Below, piece after piece: positions 51,899 to 61,395 of a DNA stretch of 64,000 nt. This DNA comes from Butyrivibrio sp. MB2005 (GTDB lineage: Bacteria > Bacillota > Clostridia > Lachnospirales > Lachnospiraceae): assembly GCF_000424285.1 (NCBI RefSeq), contig NZ_AUJP01000005.1, forward strand, positions 62,001-126,000. The letters run 5' to 3'. The position numbers were made by a program, and so were the translations under genes. Within the stretch, counting starts at the first letter, position 1. Every line of letters starts with the position of its first letter. The notes below the pieces were generated by a model that was not told the origin of the DNA, did no database searches, and worked only from the letters and a program-made list of their open reading frames with translations.

Positions 51899-52768
51899 TT
51901 AAATATGAATTTTCCTGGAGCAAGCTATTGCCAAAGCTCCGGGACCGATATGACAGGATACAACAAGTGAAAGGGGATCAAGATGCATATCGAATCCGGG
52001 GAATGCAGCTTCTACTTCACTCTTAAACTCGTTTGCCTTATCAAGATCGTATGTATAAGCACCCGCAAGGTGTACGTCCTTCGCATCAAGACCGCCGAAA
52101 CGATTCTCAATATCGGACATCATTGCATTAATCATGATGTTTTTGCCCTGATTGGCTGTTCTGGCCTTGGCAAAAGCATCCAGCTTCTCGCCCTGAATCT
52201 GAAGTACGGGCTTAAGCTTTAATAAAGTTCCCAGAGCAGCTGCTGCAGGTGTGATTCTTCCACCCTTTTTAAGATAGTAAAGAGTATCAAGCATGATATA
52301 AATACTTGATTCAAACTTCACCTCTTCAAGCTTATCTTTAATCTCTTTGCCGGACATGCCCGCATCACGGAGCATTATGGCATCAAGAACGGACTGCCTC
52401 ATGGTAACTGAAATTCTCTGATTGTTAACGACGAAAGCCTTCCCCTCATAATCGTCTGAAGCCAGCATTGTAGCTGTCTGACATGAACTTGAAAGACCAG
52501 AGCTGAGAGGAATATAAACTATCTCATCATATTCCTTAAGGACCTTGTCCCAAAGTTCAAGAAGATTACCGGGGCTCGGCTGACTTGTGGACACGTCCGC
52601 ACCGTCAGCAAGTTTTTGGAAAAACCATTCCTGAGTGAGATTAACACCCTCTAAATATTCAACTCCATCAATCATAAATGGTGTGGGAATAACAATGATA
52701 CCGAGAGCTTCCCCATCTGCAGGCATGATGCCGCTATTTGTATCTGTTATGATCGCAACTTTTGACAT
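51899..52768 (-). CDS. DegV-family fatty-acid-binding protein (FakB-like)
   Basis: 289 residues: VAIITDTNSG start, STSQPSPGN and SSGLSSSCQTA, the motifs that bind the fatty-acid carboxylate in DegV/FakB proteins, and RTANQGKNI. It should present a bound fatty acid to a FakA-type kinase; a FakA-like gene lies at 54915-56696, separated only by recG. An extended -10 promoter is at 52816-52824. Confidence 0.9.
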   Translation of the reverse strand: MSKVAIITDTNSGIMPADGEALGIIVIPTPFMIDGVEYLEGVNLTQEWFFQKLADGADVSTSQPSPGNLLELWDKVLKEYDEIVYIPLSSGLSSSCQTATMLASDDYEGKAFVVNNQRISVTMRQSVLDAIMLRDAGMSGKEIKDKLEEVKFESSIYIMLDTLYYLKKGGRITPAAAALGTLLKLKPVLQIQGEKLDAFAKARTANQGKNIMINAMMSDIENRFGGLDAKDVHLAGAYTYDLDKANEFKSEVEAAFPGFDMHLDPLSLVVSCHIGPGALAIACSRKIHI

Positions 52769-52815
52769 ATTTCCTCCAAGTAACCATTTGTCACTTCAAT
52801 AACACTATATGTTGT

Positions 52816-52824
52816 ATTATATCA
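52816..52824 (-). promoter_or_regulatory. Extended -10 promoter upstream of degV
   Basis: TGATATAAT on the minus strand fits the TGnTATAAT pattern, about 48 nt before the degV start; no strong -35. It probably adds transcription to degV and the topoisomerase genes. Confidence 0.5.
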
Positions 52825-52849
52825 TTACATACTCTACTAAATTTTACTT

Positions 52850-54910
52850 TTATAAAGCCGTAAAGTCAAATGAATTCGATACTGCCCACTGTTTTAAAGG
52901 TGCATTTTCATCAAGAACAAGATCGGGATCTTCCTTTAAAAGTCTGTCCACATAAGCAGCAGCTTCTTTTATCAGCGCAGCATCCTGGTAAATATCAGCT
53001 ACATGGAAGGACATTTCACCGCTTTGCCTTATTCCGAAAAGATCACCGGGGCCTCTTTGCTTAAGGTCCTCTTCAGCAATAAGGAATCCGTCATTTGAGT
53101 GATTCATTATCTCTAATCTGTTCTTTGCTTCTTCTTTTCCTGAGGTATTTATGAAAATACAATAGCTCTGATGCTTACCTCGTCCGACTCTTCCTCGCAG
53201 CTGATGGAGCTGAGCAAGACCAAATCTCTCGGAATTCTCGATCATCATAACTGTGGCATTAGGCACATTAATACCTACTTCAATAACCGTTGTAGAAACA
53301 AGGACATCGATTTCACCCTTAGAGAACTTATCCATAACACTGTCTTTTTCGGAAGGCTTCATTTTTCCGTGAAGAAGACCAATTCTTAAATCAGGAAGCG
53401 TGCGCTTAAGCATTTCACTGTAATCAGTGACATTCTCAGAAGAACTGTTCTCCCCCTCTTCTATCATGGGACAAATTACATAGCACTGCCTTTTTTGCAT
53501 TACCTGATCGTGTATGAATTTATAGGCTGTAGGTCTGTATTCTTTTCCTACAACGCAGTTCTTAATAGGTATTCTTCCGCCAGGCATCTCATCCAATACA
53601 GAAACGCTAAGGTCTCCATAAAGAATAATAGCAAGAGTTCTTGGTATCGGCGTTGCACTCATTGCGAGAATATGAGTATTAAAGCCCTTTTCTGAGAGCT
53701 TCTCTCTCTGTTTTACGCCAAATCTGTGCTGCTCATCTGTGATAACCAGTGAGAGCTTATTGTAGCTTACTTTTTCCTGTATAAGCGCATTGGTCCCAAC
53801 AATACAGTTGCACTCACCGCTTTCAATAATTGCATAGGCTTCACGCTTCTCCTTTGCAGTTAGTGAGCCAACAAGAAGTACCGGTTTTAAAACAAGATCG
53901 TAATCCTTAGCCATTTTTACAAAGGATTCATAATGCTGTCTTGCAAGAACCTCTGTTGGAGCCATAATCGCACCCTGGTATCCGTTTGCAGCTGTAAAAA
54001 GAAGAGCCATAAAAGCAAGAATGGTTTTACCGGAACCAACATCACCCTGAATAAGCCTGTTCATTACGTGAGGCCCCATGAGGTCCGACTTTATATCATT
54101 CCAGATAGACAGCTGTTTCCCTGTAAGCTCATAGGGAAGATTTGAAAGAAGCTTATCAATCTCTCCCGATTCACTATATACATAGTCATTAATTGACTCT
54201 TCGGATTCTCTTTTAAGGAATCTGATTTTCAGGATAAACTGCAGTATCTCATTAAATGCAATTCTCCTTCTGGCCACAGTAAATTCATCCATATTGGCAG
54301 GAAAATGAATCTTCCTCACAGCCTCGGAATAGTCCATTAGATTAAGCTCACGCTTCATGCTCTGTGATAAAGCATCTTCAAGATAAGGAGTTGCACCTAT
54401 AGCCTGGGTTACTGTCTTTATCATCAGCTGATTGGACAGACCCTTAACAAGAGGATATTTCGGCTGCATGGTACCCATGATTTCGAGATAGTCTTCATAC
54501 TTATACATTTTGGGCTGTTCCATTACAAAGTGATTACCCTTTTTCTGCACCAGTCCTCTGAAAACATAAAAGGTCTTAGCCTTTATGTTATTGACCATGT
54601 AAGGCATATTGAAATATGTAATGTTCATCTCACCTGTTGCATCCGAAGCTTTAAAAGCAAGTATGCTTAAGTTTCTTACACGCCTTACAGCAACCTTCCC
54701 TGCCATCGCAACTCTTACCGCACAGGTCTCGCCTTCTGTAAGATCAGCAACATTAATTACAGGCCCGCAGATATCATAATCTCTTGGAAAATAATTAAGG
54801 AGATCTTCTACAGTTCTTATTCCGCACTTTTCAAAAAGGGCGCTGCTTTTATCGCCAACGCCCTTTAAAGATGATACATGTTCAATTAAAGATGGATTTT
54901 TCACCTTCAA
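52850..54910 (-). CDS. recG: ATP-dependent DNA helicase RecG
   Basis: About 686 residues: wedge/OB domain (LKGVGDKSSALFEKCGI, YFPRDYD), helicase motif I GDVGSGKT, DEQH box (TDEQHRFGVKQRE), ATPIPRTL, and QLRGRVGRGKHQSYC. Remodels stalled forks and branch points. Start chosen at TTG 54910, 7 nt after GGAG; GTG 54925 and GTG 54904 are alternatives. Overlaps or abuts the YloV stop. Confidence 0.95.
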   Translation of the reverse strand: MKVKNPSLIEHVSSLKGVGDKSSALFEKCGIRTVEDLLNYFPRDYDICGPVINVADLTEGETCAVRVAMAGKVAVRRVRNLSILAFKASDATGEMNITYFNMPYMVNNIKAKTFYVFRGLVQKKGNHFVMEQPKMYKYEDYLEIMGTMQPKYPLVKGLSNQLMIKTVTQAIGATPYLEDALSQSMKRELNLMDYSEAVRKIHFPANMDEFTVARRRIAFNEILQFILKIRFLKRESEESINDYVYSESGEIDKLLSNLPYELTGKQLSIWNDIKSDLMGPHVMNRLIQGDVGSGKTILAFMALLFTAANGYQGAIMAPTEVLARQHYESFVKMAKDYDLVLKPVLLVGSLTAKEKREAYAIIESGECNCIVGTNALIQEKVSYNKLSLVITDEQHRFGVKQREKLSEKGFNTHILAMSATPIPRTLAIILYGDLSVSVLDEMPGGRIPIKNCVVGKEYRPTAYKFIHDQVMQKRQCYVICPMIEEGENSSSENVTDYSEMLKRTLPDLRIGLLHGKMKPSEKDSVMDKFSKGEIDVLVSTTVIEVGINVPNATVMMIENSERFGLAQLHQLRGRVGRGKHQSYCIFINTSGKEEAKNRLEIMNHSNDGFLIAEEDLKQRGPGDLFGIRQSGEMSFHVADIYQDAALIKEAAAYVDRLLKEDPDLVLDENAPLKQWAVSNSFDFTAL

Positions 54911-54914
54911 AATT

Positions 54915-56696
54915 TTACTCCGCACTCACAATATAGTAGTAAATCGGCTGTCCGCCATACTGAACTTCTACATCACACTTAGGGAACTTCTCAGAGATGC
55001 GATCACTAAGTACATTTGCTTCGTCTTCGTTAATATCTGAACCATAGTAGAGACTGATAAGCTCTGTTGAATCATCAGCAATCTTCTCAATCATCATGGC
55101 TGTTACATCATCAATGCTACTGCCTACACCAAGAATTCCGCTATCGCCGATTCCCATGTAATCGCCCTGCTTGATTGTAACATCATCAATCATGGTATCT
55201 CTTACTGCATAAGTAACTTCACCTGTCTTAACAGTACCGATTGCATCGATCATAGCTGCTTCATTATCCTCAGCCGGAATATCAGGAATGAAGTTGATAG
55301 CTGCTGTGATACCCTGAGGAACTGTCTTTGTAGGTATTACAACGATCTTCTTATCAGAATCGTTATCTTCCATCATTACCTTAGCCTGGTTAGCAGCAAG
55401 AATAATGTTCTTGTTGTTAGGAAGTACGAAAACTGTATCTGCATTAACCTTGCATGCTGCATCATAAATATCAGCAGTGCTGGGATTCATGGTCTGACCG
55501 CCTTCGATAACGTAGTCAACGCCAAGACCTCTGAATATCTCTGCAAGACCATCGCCTGCACATACAGCTACAAATCCCATCTCTTTATGCTCAGTGGGAA
55601 CCTCGGGCTCCTCTGCAGCAGCCTGGCTGCTTACTGTTCCATCCTTAAGCGGGATGTCATCACCTGCACTGTATGTAGGTGTTGCTTCAGCTGCGCCATT
55701 AATTTCTGTTTCTATCTCTGCGTACTCACCACTTTCATTCTCATGGAAAAGCTTCTCGCGGTGTTCCATTCTCATGTTATCAATCTTCATGTTGGAAAGC
55801 TGACCATACATGAGTGCTCTCTGAATAGCAAGTCCGGGATCATTGGAATGTACATGAACCTTACAAATCTCGTCATCAGCAACCATTACGATACTGTCAC
55901 CGATTGACTCAAGAAATGCCTTGAAATCCATTTCCTGCTTGATATTTAAAGGCTTGCTCAAAAGTACGATAAACTCTGTACAATAGCCAAACTTAATATC
56001 AGTCTCAAGCTCTGCAGCAACCTGCTTCTTTGATACAGGTGTAGCAGCTGCTTCATCAACCTTGTAATCAACGTCTCTGCCCTGATAGAAATCAAGAGCG
56101 CCCTTGAGAACCTGTACGAGTCCCTGTCCGCCTGAATCTACAACGCCTGCCTGCTTTAGAACAGGAAGCATCTCAGGAGTCTTAGCAAGAACTTCATCTG
56201 CGTATTTAATGATCTCTTCAAAGAAAGGACCAAGGTCTGTAGCGCCTTCCTTAGCAAGCTCAGAAGCCTTCTCACTGGCTCCCTTAGCTACTGTAAGGAT
56301 TGTACCTTCCTTGGGCTTCATAACTGCCTTATAAGCAGTCTCAACAGCTTTTTCAAATGCAGCTGCGATAATCACAGCATCAAGCTCAGAATAATCTCTG
56401 CATCCCTTTGTAAATCCTCTAAGCAGCTGAGAAAGAATAACACCTGAGTTACCTCTGGCACCTCTCATGGCACCTGAGTAAATGTTCTTACAAAGTGTAG
56501 CCATATCCACATCATCCGACAGCGACTGTACATCCTTAGCTGCTGACATGATGGTCATTGTCATATTGGTACCTGTATCTCCGTCAGGAACGGGGAATAC
56601 ATTAAGCTCATTGATCCATTCTTTTTTTGCATTCAAGTTGCTTGCGCCGGCAAGAAACATTTTCTTAACCTGTGACGCATTAATTGTGTTACTCAA
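54915..56696 (-). CDS. DAK2-domain protein, FakA/YloV-like fatty acid kinase
   Basis: About 593 residues. N-terminal Dak2/DhaL ATP-binding domain (NVFPVPDGDTGTNM, GARGNSGVILSQLLRG), a middle domain with KFGYCTEFIVLL, and a C-terminal domain (VCAGDGLAEIFRGLGVDYVIEGGQTMNPS). Family members phosphorylate fatty acids held by FakB/DegV. An acidic linker around residues 325-375 is longer than usual. Start chosen at TTG 56696 because AAGGAGGG lies 8 nt upstream; TTG 56717 overlaps that site. Confidence 0.9.
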   Translation of the reverse strand: MSNTINASQVKKMFLAGASNLNAKKEWINELNVFPVPDGDTGTNMTMTIMSAAKDVQSLSDDVDMATLCKNIYSGAMRGARGNSGVILSQLLRGFTKGCRDYSELDAVIIAAAFEKAVETAYKAVMKPKEGTILTVAKGASEKASELAKEGATDLGPFFEEIIKYADEVLAKTPEMLPVLKQAGVVDSGGQGLVQVLKGALDFYQGRDVDYKVDEAAATPVSKKQVAAELETDIKFGYCTEFIVLLSKPLNIKQEMDFKAFLESIGDSIVMVADDEICKVHVHSNDPGLAIQRALMYGQLSNMKIDNMRMEHREKLFHENESGEYAEIETEINGAAEATPTYSAGDDIPLKDGTVSSQAAAEEPEVPTEHKEMGFVAVCAGDGLAEIFRGLGVDYVIEGGQTMNPSTADIYDAACKVNADTVFVLPNNKNIILAANQAKVMMEDNDSDKKIVVIPTKTVPQGITAAINFIPDIPAEDNEAAMIDAIGTVKTGEVTYAVRDTMIDDVTIKQGDYMGIGDSGILGVGSSIDDVTAMMIEKIADDSTELISLYYGSDINEDEANVLSDRISEKFPKCDVEVQYGGQPIYYYIVSAE

Positions 56697-56713
56697 AGTT
56701 AAGCCCTCCTTGA

Positions 56714-57076
56714 TCAATCGATGACGCGAACGCCCTCGACAAAGATATTTATCTTTTCTATTTCAAGGCCGGTGAATTCCTCAACCTTGTATTTAACATT
56801 ATCAATAAGATTATCAGTTACAGCAGAAATGCTAACGCCATATGCGACGATAACATGAAAATCAAGAGTAAGCTTTCGTCCCTGGCCTACAGAAACTCCG
56901 ATTCCTCTCTTGATATTATCCTTTTTCAAAAGACTTACAAGTCCGTCTGCTACGTTAACGTTTGCCATGCCAACTATACCAAAGCATTCATTTGCAACGG
57001 CACCGGCATACTGAGCGATAACTTCATTGTCGATAGCAATATTCCCCATATGGGTATTTATTGAAGTAGACTTCAT
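56714..57076 (-). CDS. Asp23/Gls24-family protein
   Basis: 120 residues: GNIAIDNEVIAQYAGAVANE, DFHVIVAYGVSISAV and a C-terminal VNIFVEGVRV-like end (INIFVEGVRVID). The family is linked to envelope stress and, as YloU, is always next to yloV, whose start follows at once. GGAGGTG precedes the ATG. Confidence 0.93.
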   Translation of the reverse strand: MKSTSINTHMGNIAIDNEVIAQYAGAVANECFGIVGMANVNVADGLVSLLKKDNIKRGIGVSVGQGRKLTLDFHVIVAYGVSISAVTDNLIDNVKYKVEEFTGLEIEKINIFVEGVRVID

Positions 57077-57165
57077 TCCACACCTCCATTAAATTGCATA
57101 CATAAAATGATTATACAGTAAGCAGTCGTAAAATGGAACACGAATTTATCTTGTGAATTTTCCAA

Positions 57166-57196
57166 GAAAAAAGGACTCACCCGTAAGTGAATCCTT
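57166..57196 (-). terminator. rpmB terminator
   Basis: AAGGA-TCAC (57171-57180) pairs with GTGA-TCCTT (57187-57196), one mismatch, followed on minus by six T. It isolates rpmB from the asp23 operon. Confidence 0.8.
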
Positions 57197-57220
57197 AAAA
57201 TCTTTCTTACTTAGAACGGA

Positions 57221-57406
57221 TTATGCACGCTCAACTTTTTTAGATCTGAGACAGCTTGTACATACATTCATTCTCTTTGAGCCGCCTTCAACCTTAACAG
57301 CAACCTTATGTACGTTTGCATTCCAAACTCTATTTGTTTTTCTATGGGAATGGCTTACGTTGTTACCGAAATGAACGCCCTTGCCGCAAACTTCACATTT
57401 AGCCAT
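57221..57406 (-). CDS. rpmB: Ribosomal protein bL28, zinc-binding form
   Basis: 61 residues with two CxxC pairs (AKCEVCGKG and NVCTSCLRS) that bind zinc, plus SHSHRKTNRVWNANV. Carried alone between terminators. The cysteine-containing form is the one replaced under zinc starvation in some bacteria. Confidence 0.97.
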   Translation of the reverse strand: MAKCEVCGKGVHFGNNVSHSHRKTNRVWNANVHKVAVKVEGGSKRMNVCTSCLRSKKVERA

Positions 57407-57554
57407 TTTGACACCTCCTTATAAGCCATATTTTAAATCAAATGCTACAGCGGATAATCAACAAATAATAAATTTACCCGCAACATGAGATATATTAACA
57501 GATATTATAAGAAAGTGCAAGTGAAAATTTAAATATTTATAATTTCCTGTAACC

Positions 57555-58088
57555 TTATGCCTTCATATAAGAATCATACTGTCTTAAAAGAACATTATAT
57601 TCCTGATTAATCAGGTCACACATCTCATGATCACCGCGAAGATTATCCGGATGATATATCTTCATAAGATCACGATAGCGCTTCTTAAGAGAAAGAAGTG
57701 AATCTACCCCTGTAAAGAAAATCTCTGCACGGTGATATTCATCTTCCCTTATGTAACCCTTCTCCTGTTCAAGCTTCTTCCACTCACGCTCGATTTTCTT
57801 CTTATCGGTGTTGAGCTTATCAAAACCATCCTTCAGGATCTCAATCTGCTGATCAAACAGAGCCTGCTCATCCTTAAGCTTCTGCTTATCGTGCTCAAGC
57901 TTACTTCTCTCGCGCTGGATGCTGGTTCTGAAGTAGCCTACTTCCTTCTCAATCTCGGCCACCTTCTTGTCAACCATTGCCTGTTCCTGCTCGAGGCGCT
58001 GACTCTCTTTGTAAATCCAGAGCTTCATCTCAAGAAGCTCTTCCTCCGTCGCAACATCAATACGTTCTTCACTAATGAACTTTTCCAT
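57555..58088 (-). CDS. Coiled-coil protein with C-terminal J-domain
   Basis: 177 residues: an almost continuous charged coiled coil (about 15-120) and a C-terminal J-domain with the HPD tripeptide (LMKIYHPDNLRGD) preceded by LSLKKRYRDL. The J-domain should stimulate a DnaK ATPase; the coil probably targets it. The domain order is the reverse of DnaJ. The partner is not obvious from neighbours. Confidence 0.8.
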   Translation of the reverse strand: MEKFISEERIDVATEEELLEMKLWIYKESQRLEQEQAMVDKKVAEIEKEVGYFRTSIQRERSKLEHDKQKLKDEQALFDQQIEILKDGFDKLNTDKKKIEREWKKLEQEKGYIREDEYHRAEIFFTGVDSLLSLKKRYRDLMKIYHPDNLRGDHEMCDLINQEYNVLLRQYDSYMKA

Positions 58089-58116
58089 ACGGAACCCCCT
58101 ATACTAACTATGAAAC

Positions 58117-58509
58117 TCAGGTTTCATCCTCAGGAAAAGCGATACTTTCAGCCTCCTCGTCGCTCATAATATCGCTACCTTTGTTTAAGAAACGATCGGC
58201 TATATCAGGAACGAGATCCAGTACCTTGGTAACTGCATCCTGATTCTTGATGTTTACAAGCTTTGTCTGACCGTTTTTAATTACAAGAACTGCGCTGGGT
58301 GACATTTTGGCTGCAAAACCGCCTGCACCGGAGTTCTTTTTATCACCATCGCTTGCACCTGCACCTACACCAAAGGACACATCCACAAGCGGAAGAATGA
58401 TCGTATCACCGACCTTTGTAGCTTCGCCAACTACAGTCTTAGAACCAAGCATAGTATTCATACCATGCATAAGTGAATCAATAACACCATTAAAATTATG
58501 CTCTGCCAT
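58117..58509 (-). CDS. gerW: GerW/YtfJ-family sporulation protein
   Basis: 130 residues: FNGVIDSLMHGMNTML, VGDTIILPLVDVSFGVGAGAS, AGGFAAKMSPSAVLVIKNG. In Bacillus YtfJ (GerW) is needed for germination in some nutrients. It is paired with the DUF2953 gene upstream, as in ytfI-ytfJ. Presence does not prove the strain sporulates. Confidence 0.92.
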   Translation of the reverse strand: MAEHNFNGVIDSLMHGMNTMLGSKTVVGEATKVGDTIILPLVDVSFGVGAGASDGDKKNSGAGGFAAKMSPSAVLVIKNGQTKLVNIKNQDAVTKVLDLVPDIADRFLNKGSDIMSDEEAESIAFPEDET

Positions 58510-58525
58510 AAAACTCTCCCCTAAG

Positions 58526-59590
58526 TTATGAATTAAGTATCTTCTTAAATCGTCTGATGGTCTTGCGTACGTCCTTATTAAAATAAAGAACCGCAGCAGC
58601 CCATACTATCGTAACAAGTCTGATTCTACCTTTGATTCTGACAGATCCGGCTATCACGGGATTCTCAAAATCAGGTGTTATATATACCTTACCTGCAAGT
58701 ATGGGATAAAGTATTCCGTAAGCGGCGAAAATATCTGCCGTCGCAGTGGGATCACTCATACCTACACGCAGATTAATGTTGCATTTCCTTGGAATGATCA
58801 TCTTCAGAACTCTTAAAACCTGCTTCTTGGAAACATTAAAAGCTCTTTTAAAAATATCATTTTCAAGCGTTTTCTTAACCATGTCTATCTTAGCATAAAT
58901 GCTAGATATTGTACATTTAATTTTTTGATACACATTTTGTGGTGTTTTTATAATTTGAACCACAATATCTTTTATTTTCTTCAGTACGTCGAGGAAGCTT
59001 TGCTTTTCTTCCTCCTCTTCATCATCAAAATTTTCTTCTGATGAAGCGTCATTTTCACGTTCTGCGCCATCCGGGTTCGAATCATCATTTTCTGCAGAGC
59101 TATCACTATCTTCTATATCGGTATTTTGAGTTTCATCCTGAACTTCGTTTTGAGATTCGTCCTTAGACTCTTCTTTTGACGTTTCTGCATCACTTTCCGG
59201 CTGTTCTGATTCAGATTCTCCGGATTCCTGATTTTCAAAGCCCTCTTCCATTTCGTATGGAAGCTCCTCTTCAAACTCCTCTGTGGTGTCCTCATCTTTA
59301 TTTTTGCCGGGGAAAACCTTGAAAAACAAAACCTTTACGGTAAATTCCATATCCTTTGGATATTCGATATAACCTCTTACAAGATGCATAAGAAAATTGA
59401 ATCCTGCTTTTGCCTGTATTCGATCCTTTAGCTTGTCTACTTCTGTTTCCAGGTTGGTCTCTTCAATATCAGCGTTTACATAGTATCTTATGGGCACAAA
59501 TAATAGCAGCAAAAGAACTACCAAAACCACCGCCAGGATCACAAGAAGTACAATCCCTATTATTTTTAAAATTGTCAGAAAAAGTGACAT
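58526..59590 (-). CDS. DUF2953 membrane protein (YtfI-like)
   Basis: 354 residues. N-terminal membrane helix (about 8-32, LLVILAVVLVVLLLLLFVPI), YYV segment, then a long Glu/Ser/Asp-rich insert (about 105-200), a basic helical part and DUF2953 motifs toward the C-terminus (LRVGMSDPTATADIFAAYGILYP, VRIKGRIRLV). Bacillus members lack the large acidic insert. Coupled to gerW. Confidence 0.87.
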   Translation of the reverse strand: MSLFLTILKIIGIVLLVILAVVLVVLLLLLFVPIRYYVNADIEETNLETEVDKLKDRIQAKAGFNFLMHLVRGYIEYPKDMEFTVKVLFFKVFPGKNKDEDTTEEFEEELPYEMEEGFENQESGESESEQPESDAETSKEESKDESQNEVQDETQNTDIEDSDSSAENDDSNPDGAERENDASSEENFDDEEEEEKQSFLDVLKKIKDIVVQIIKTPQNVYQKIKCTISSIYAKIDMVKKTLENDIFKRAFNVSKKQVLRVLKMIIPRKCNINLRVGMSDPTATADIFAAYGILYPILAGKVYITPDFENPVIAGSVRIKGRIRLVTIVWAAAVLYFNKDVRKTIRRFKKILNS

Positions 59591-59591
59591 C

Positions 59592-59927
59592 TTATTCCCC
59601 CAAAACTGTGTTTAAGTATCCTTTCAAATCGCCTTCCATACCACAGGCTGATGCCTCCTCGCTTATCTTTACAATCAGATCAAAGGCTTCTTCTCGACTC
59701 CCTGCTATTCCGTAAACAAAAGCAGGATGCTTTTTATAGTATTTCTGTTTCAAAAACGCACAGTGAGTAATTTCAAGTTGGTCCGCTTCATTGGCAGCAG
59801 CTGTTATAACATAAATAAGGAGCTGCCCTGCGCCATGTTTGAGCTTCCACTTAACCTTAGCGGAATTTTTTATGGATTCACCCACATATAAATTTTTATA
59901 AAATCTGCAATATCCGCGTATTGACAT
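59592..59927 (-). CDS. Conserved-looking hypothetical protein
   Basis: 111 residues, soluble, with NLYVGESIKN, KVKWKLKHGAGQLLIYVITAA, AFLKQKYYKKHPAFVYGIAG and EEAFDLIVKI. Small distance to the DUF2953 gene (1 nt) and the PBP gene (22 nt) suggests an operon. No family recognised. Confidence 0.7.
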   Translation of the reverse strand: MSIRGYCRFYKNLYVGESIKNSAKVKWKLKHGAGQLLIYVITAAANEADQLEITHCAFLKQKYYKKHPAFVYGIAGSREEAFDLIVKISEEASACGMEGDLKGYLNTVLGE

Positions 59928-59949
59928 ATATTTCCCTCGCTAAGTTCTC

Positions 59950-61395
59950 TCAGCTAAAGTATTTATCAAAAATCCTCTTAGCTATGGGCACGGCGAATTC
60001 ACCACCTGACCCTGCGTTTTCTACTATTATGGTAACAGCAATTTCAGGATCCTCATAGGGTGCAAATCCCGTAAACCAGGCATGAGAATCAGATGTTGAA
60101 TCCTTGAACTCGGCAGAGCCGGTCTTTCCTGCTGCAGTATAGGATAATCCCTTTAGCTTTGAAGCAGTTCCCTTTTCTACAACTTCATGCATAAGATCTC
60201 TTAAAAACTCAGCTTCTTCTGAGGTTATGAGCTGCTTAGTCTCATCTTCATAAAAACTCTTAATGACTTTTCCTTCATCAGAAACAACTCTGTCCATTAC
60301 CCGAGGCTTTACAAGGCTTCCTCCATTTGCAATAGCCGAAGTGATAAGGTGCATATGAAGCGGCGTAACCGTAGTTTTTCCCTGACCTATTCCAAGCTGC
60401 ATGATATCGTTATCGCTAAGACCCTCATTGCAAATTGCTGATGACTTTTTGTGGTTCATATCCCAGGGAAGTTCACTTCCAAACATAAGCCCGGACAAAG
60501 TGCTGTTAAAAGAGTTCCTGTCCAAAGTTATAGCCATATTTGCAAAGGATGAATTACATGACTTTGCAAAGGATAAAGGAAAATCAACGCTTCCGTGGCT
60601 CTCGCCATGAAAACAGTTTATGGTATTGCCCTCGTATGTAAATCTGCCGTTACAGCTAAAGTGATAATTCTTGTAGTTATCACCATTTTCTCTGAAATAT
60701 TCAAGAGCAGTAACTATCTTAAATGTGGATCCCGGAGGATAGAGTCCCTGTGTCGCTCTGTTTAGGAGCTGGGTATTGTCTTCGTCTGTAGTCATTGATA
60801 CCCATTCCTTATCAAGGTTATTGGGATCAAAGTCAGGCTTTGAAACCATAGCAAGGATTTCACCTGTCTTAACATTTGAAACGATTACCGCTCCTTTATG
60901 GGCAGAAAGCGCCTCATAAGCAGTTTCCTGTAGTCTTGTATCGAGGGTTGTATAGAGACTGTCTCCCGGGAACTTTTCTTCATTCTCATAGGCATTAGCT
61001 TTTGAATTAATGGAGATATTGCTGTTTATCAGGTAATAGTTGGCCATATCTTCAATTCCGCTTCTTCCATGGGATGAAAAGCCCACGATATGAGCGAAAA
61101 CTTTTTCGTAAGGATACTCTCTTACTTCTTCGCCTTTATCATCCTTTACAGTTCTCGCCAATATCTTGCCATCTGATGAATAAATTGAACCTCTGGAATT
61201 CTGCTTTTTCAAAAGAGCCTGATGGGTATTATAGCTGTTATCCATCATCTCCTGCTTATTAGAAAAAGAAAATACACAGATATAGCTTATCATTACGGCA
61301 AAAAGCACAATAAAAGCAGAGCCGATAAAGACTATGGAATATAGATTTTTATTTGTAGTTTTACTGTTTTTTTCAGTCTGATTTTCTTTGTCCAT
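59950..61395 (-). CDS. Class B penicillin-binding protein (transpeptidase)
   Basis: 481 residues: cytoplasmic start, one membrane helix (about 18-45), a short N-terminal pedestal (RGSIYSSDGKILAR) and the transpeptidase domain with SxxK in PGSTFK, SCN and KTGSAEF. It crosslinks peptidoglycan, and its pedestal is short, as in PbpA-type proteins. It overlaps the RodA-like gene by 23 nt, forming a glycosyltransferase/transpeptidase pair. Confidence 0.93.
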   Translation of the reverse strand: MDKENQTEKNSKTTNKNLYSIVFIGSAFIVLFAVMISYICVFSFSNKQEMMDNSYNTHQALLKKQNSRGSIYSSDGKILARTVKDDKGEEVREYPYEKVFAHIVGFSSHGRSGIEDMANYYLINSNISINSKANAYENEEKFPGDSLYTTLDTRLQETAYEALSAHKGAVIVSNVKTGEILAMVSKPDFDPNNLDKEWVSMTTDEDNTQLLNRATQGLYPPGSTFKIVTALEYFRENGDNYKNYHFSCNGRFTYEGNTINCFHGESHGSVDFPLSFAKSCNSSFANMAITLDRNSFNSTLSGLMFGSELPWDMNHKKSSAICNEGLSDNDIMQLGIGQGKTTVTPLHMHLITSAIANGGSLVKPRVMDRVVSDEGKVIKSFYEDETKQLITSEEAEFLRDLMHEVVEKGTASKLKGLSYTAAGKTGSAEFKDSTSDSHAWFTGFAPYEDPEIAVTIIVENAGSGGEFAVPIAKRIFDKYFS

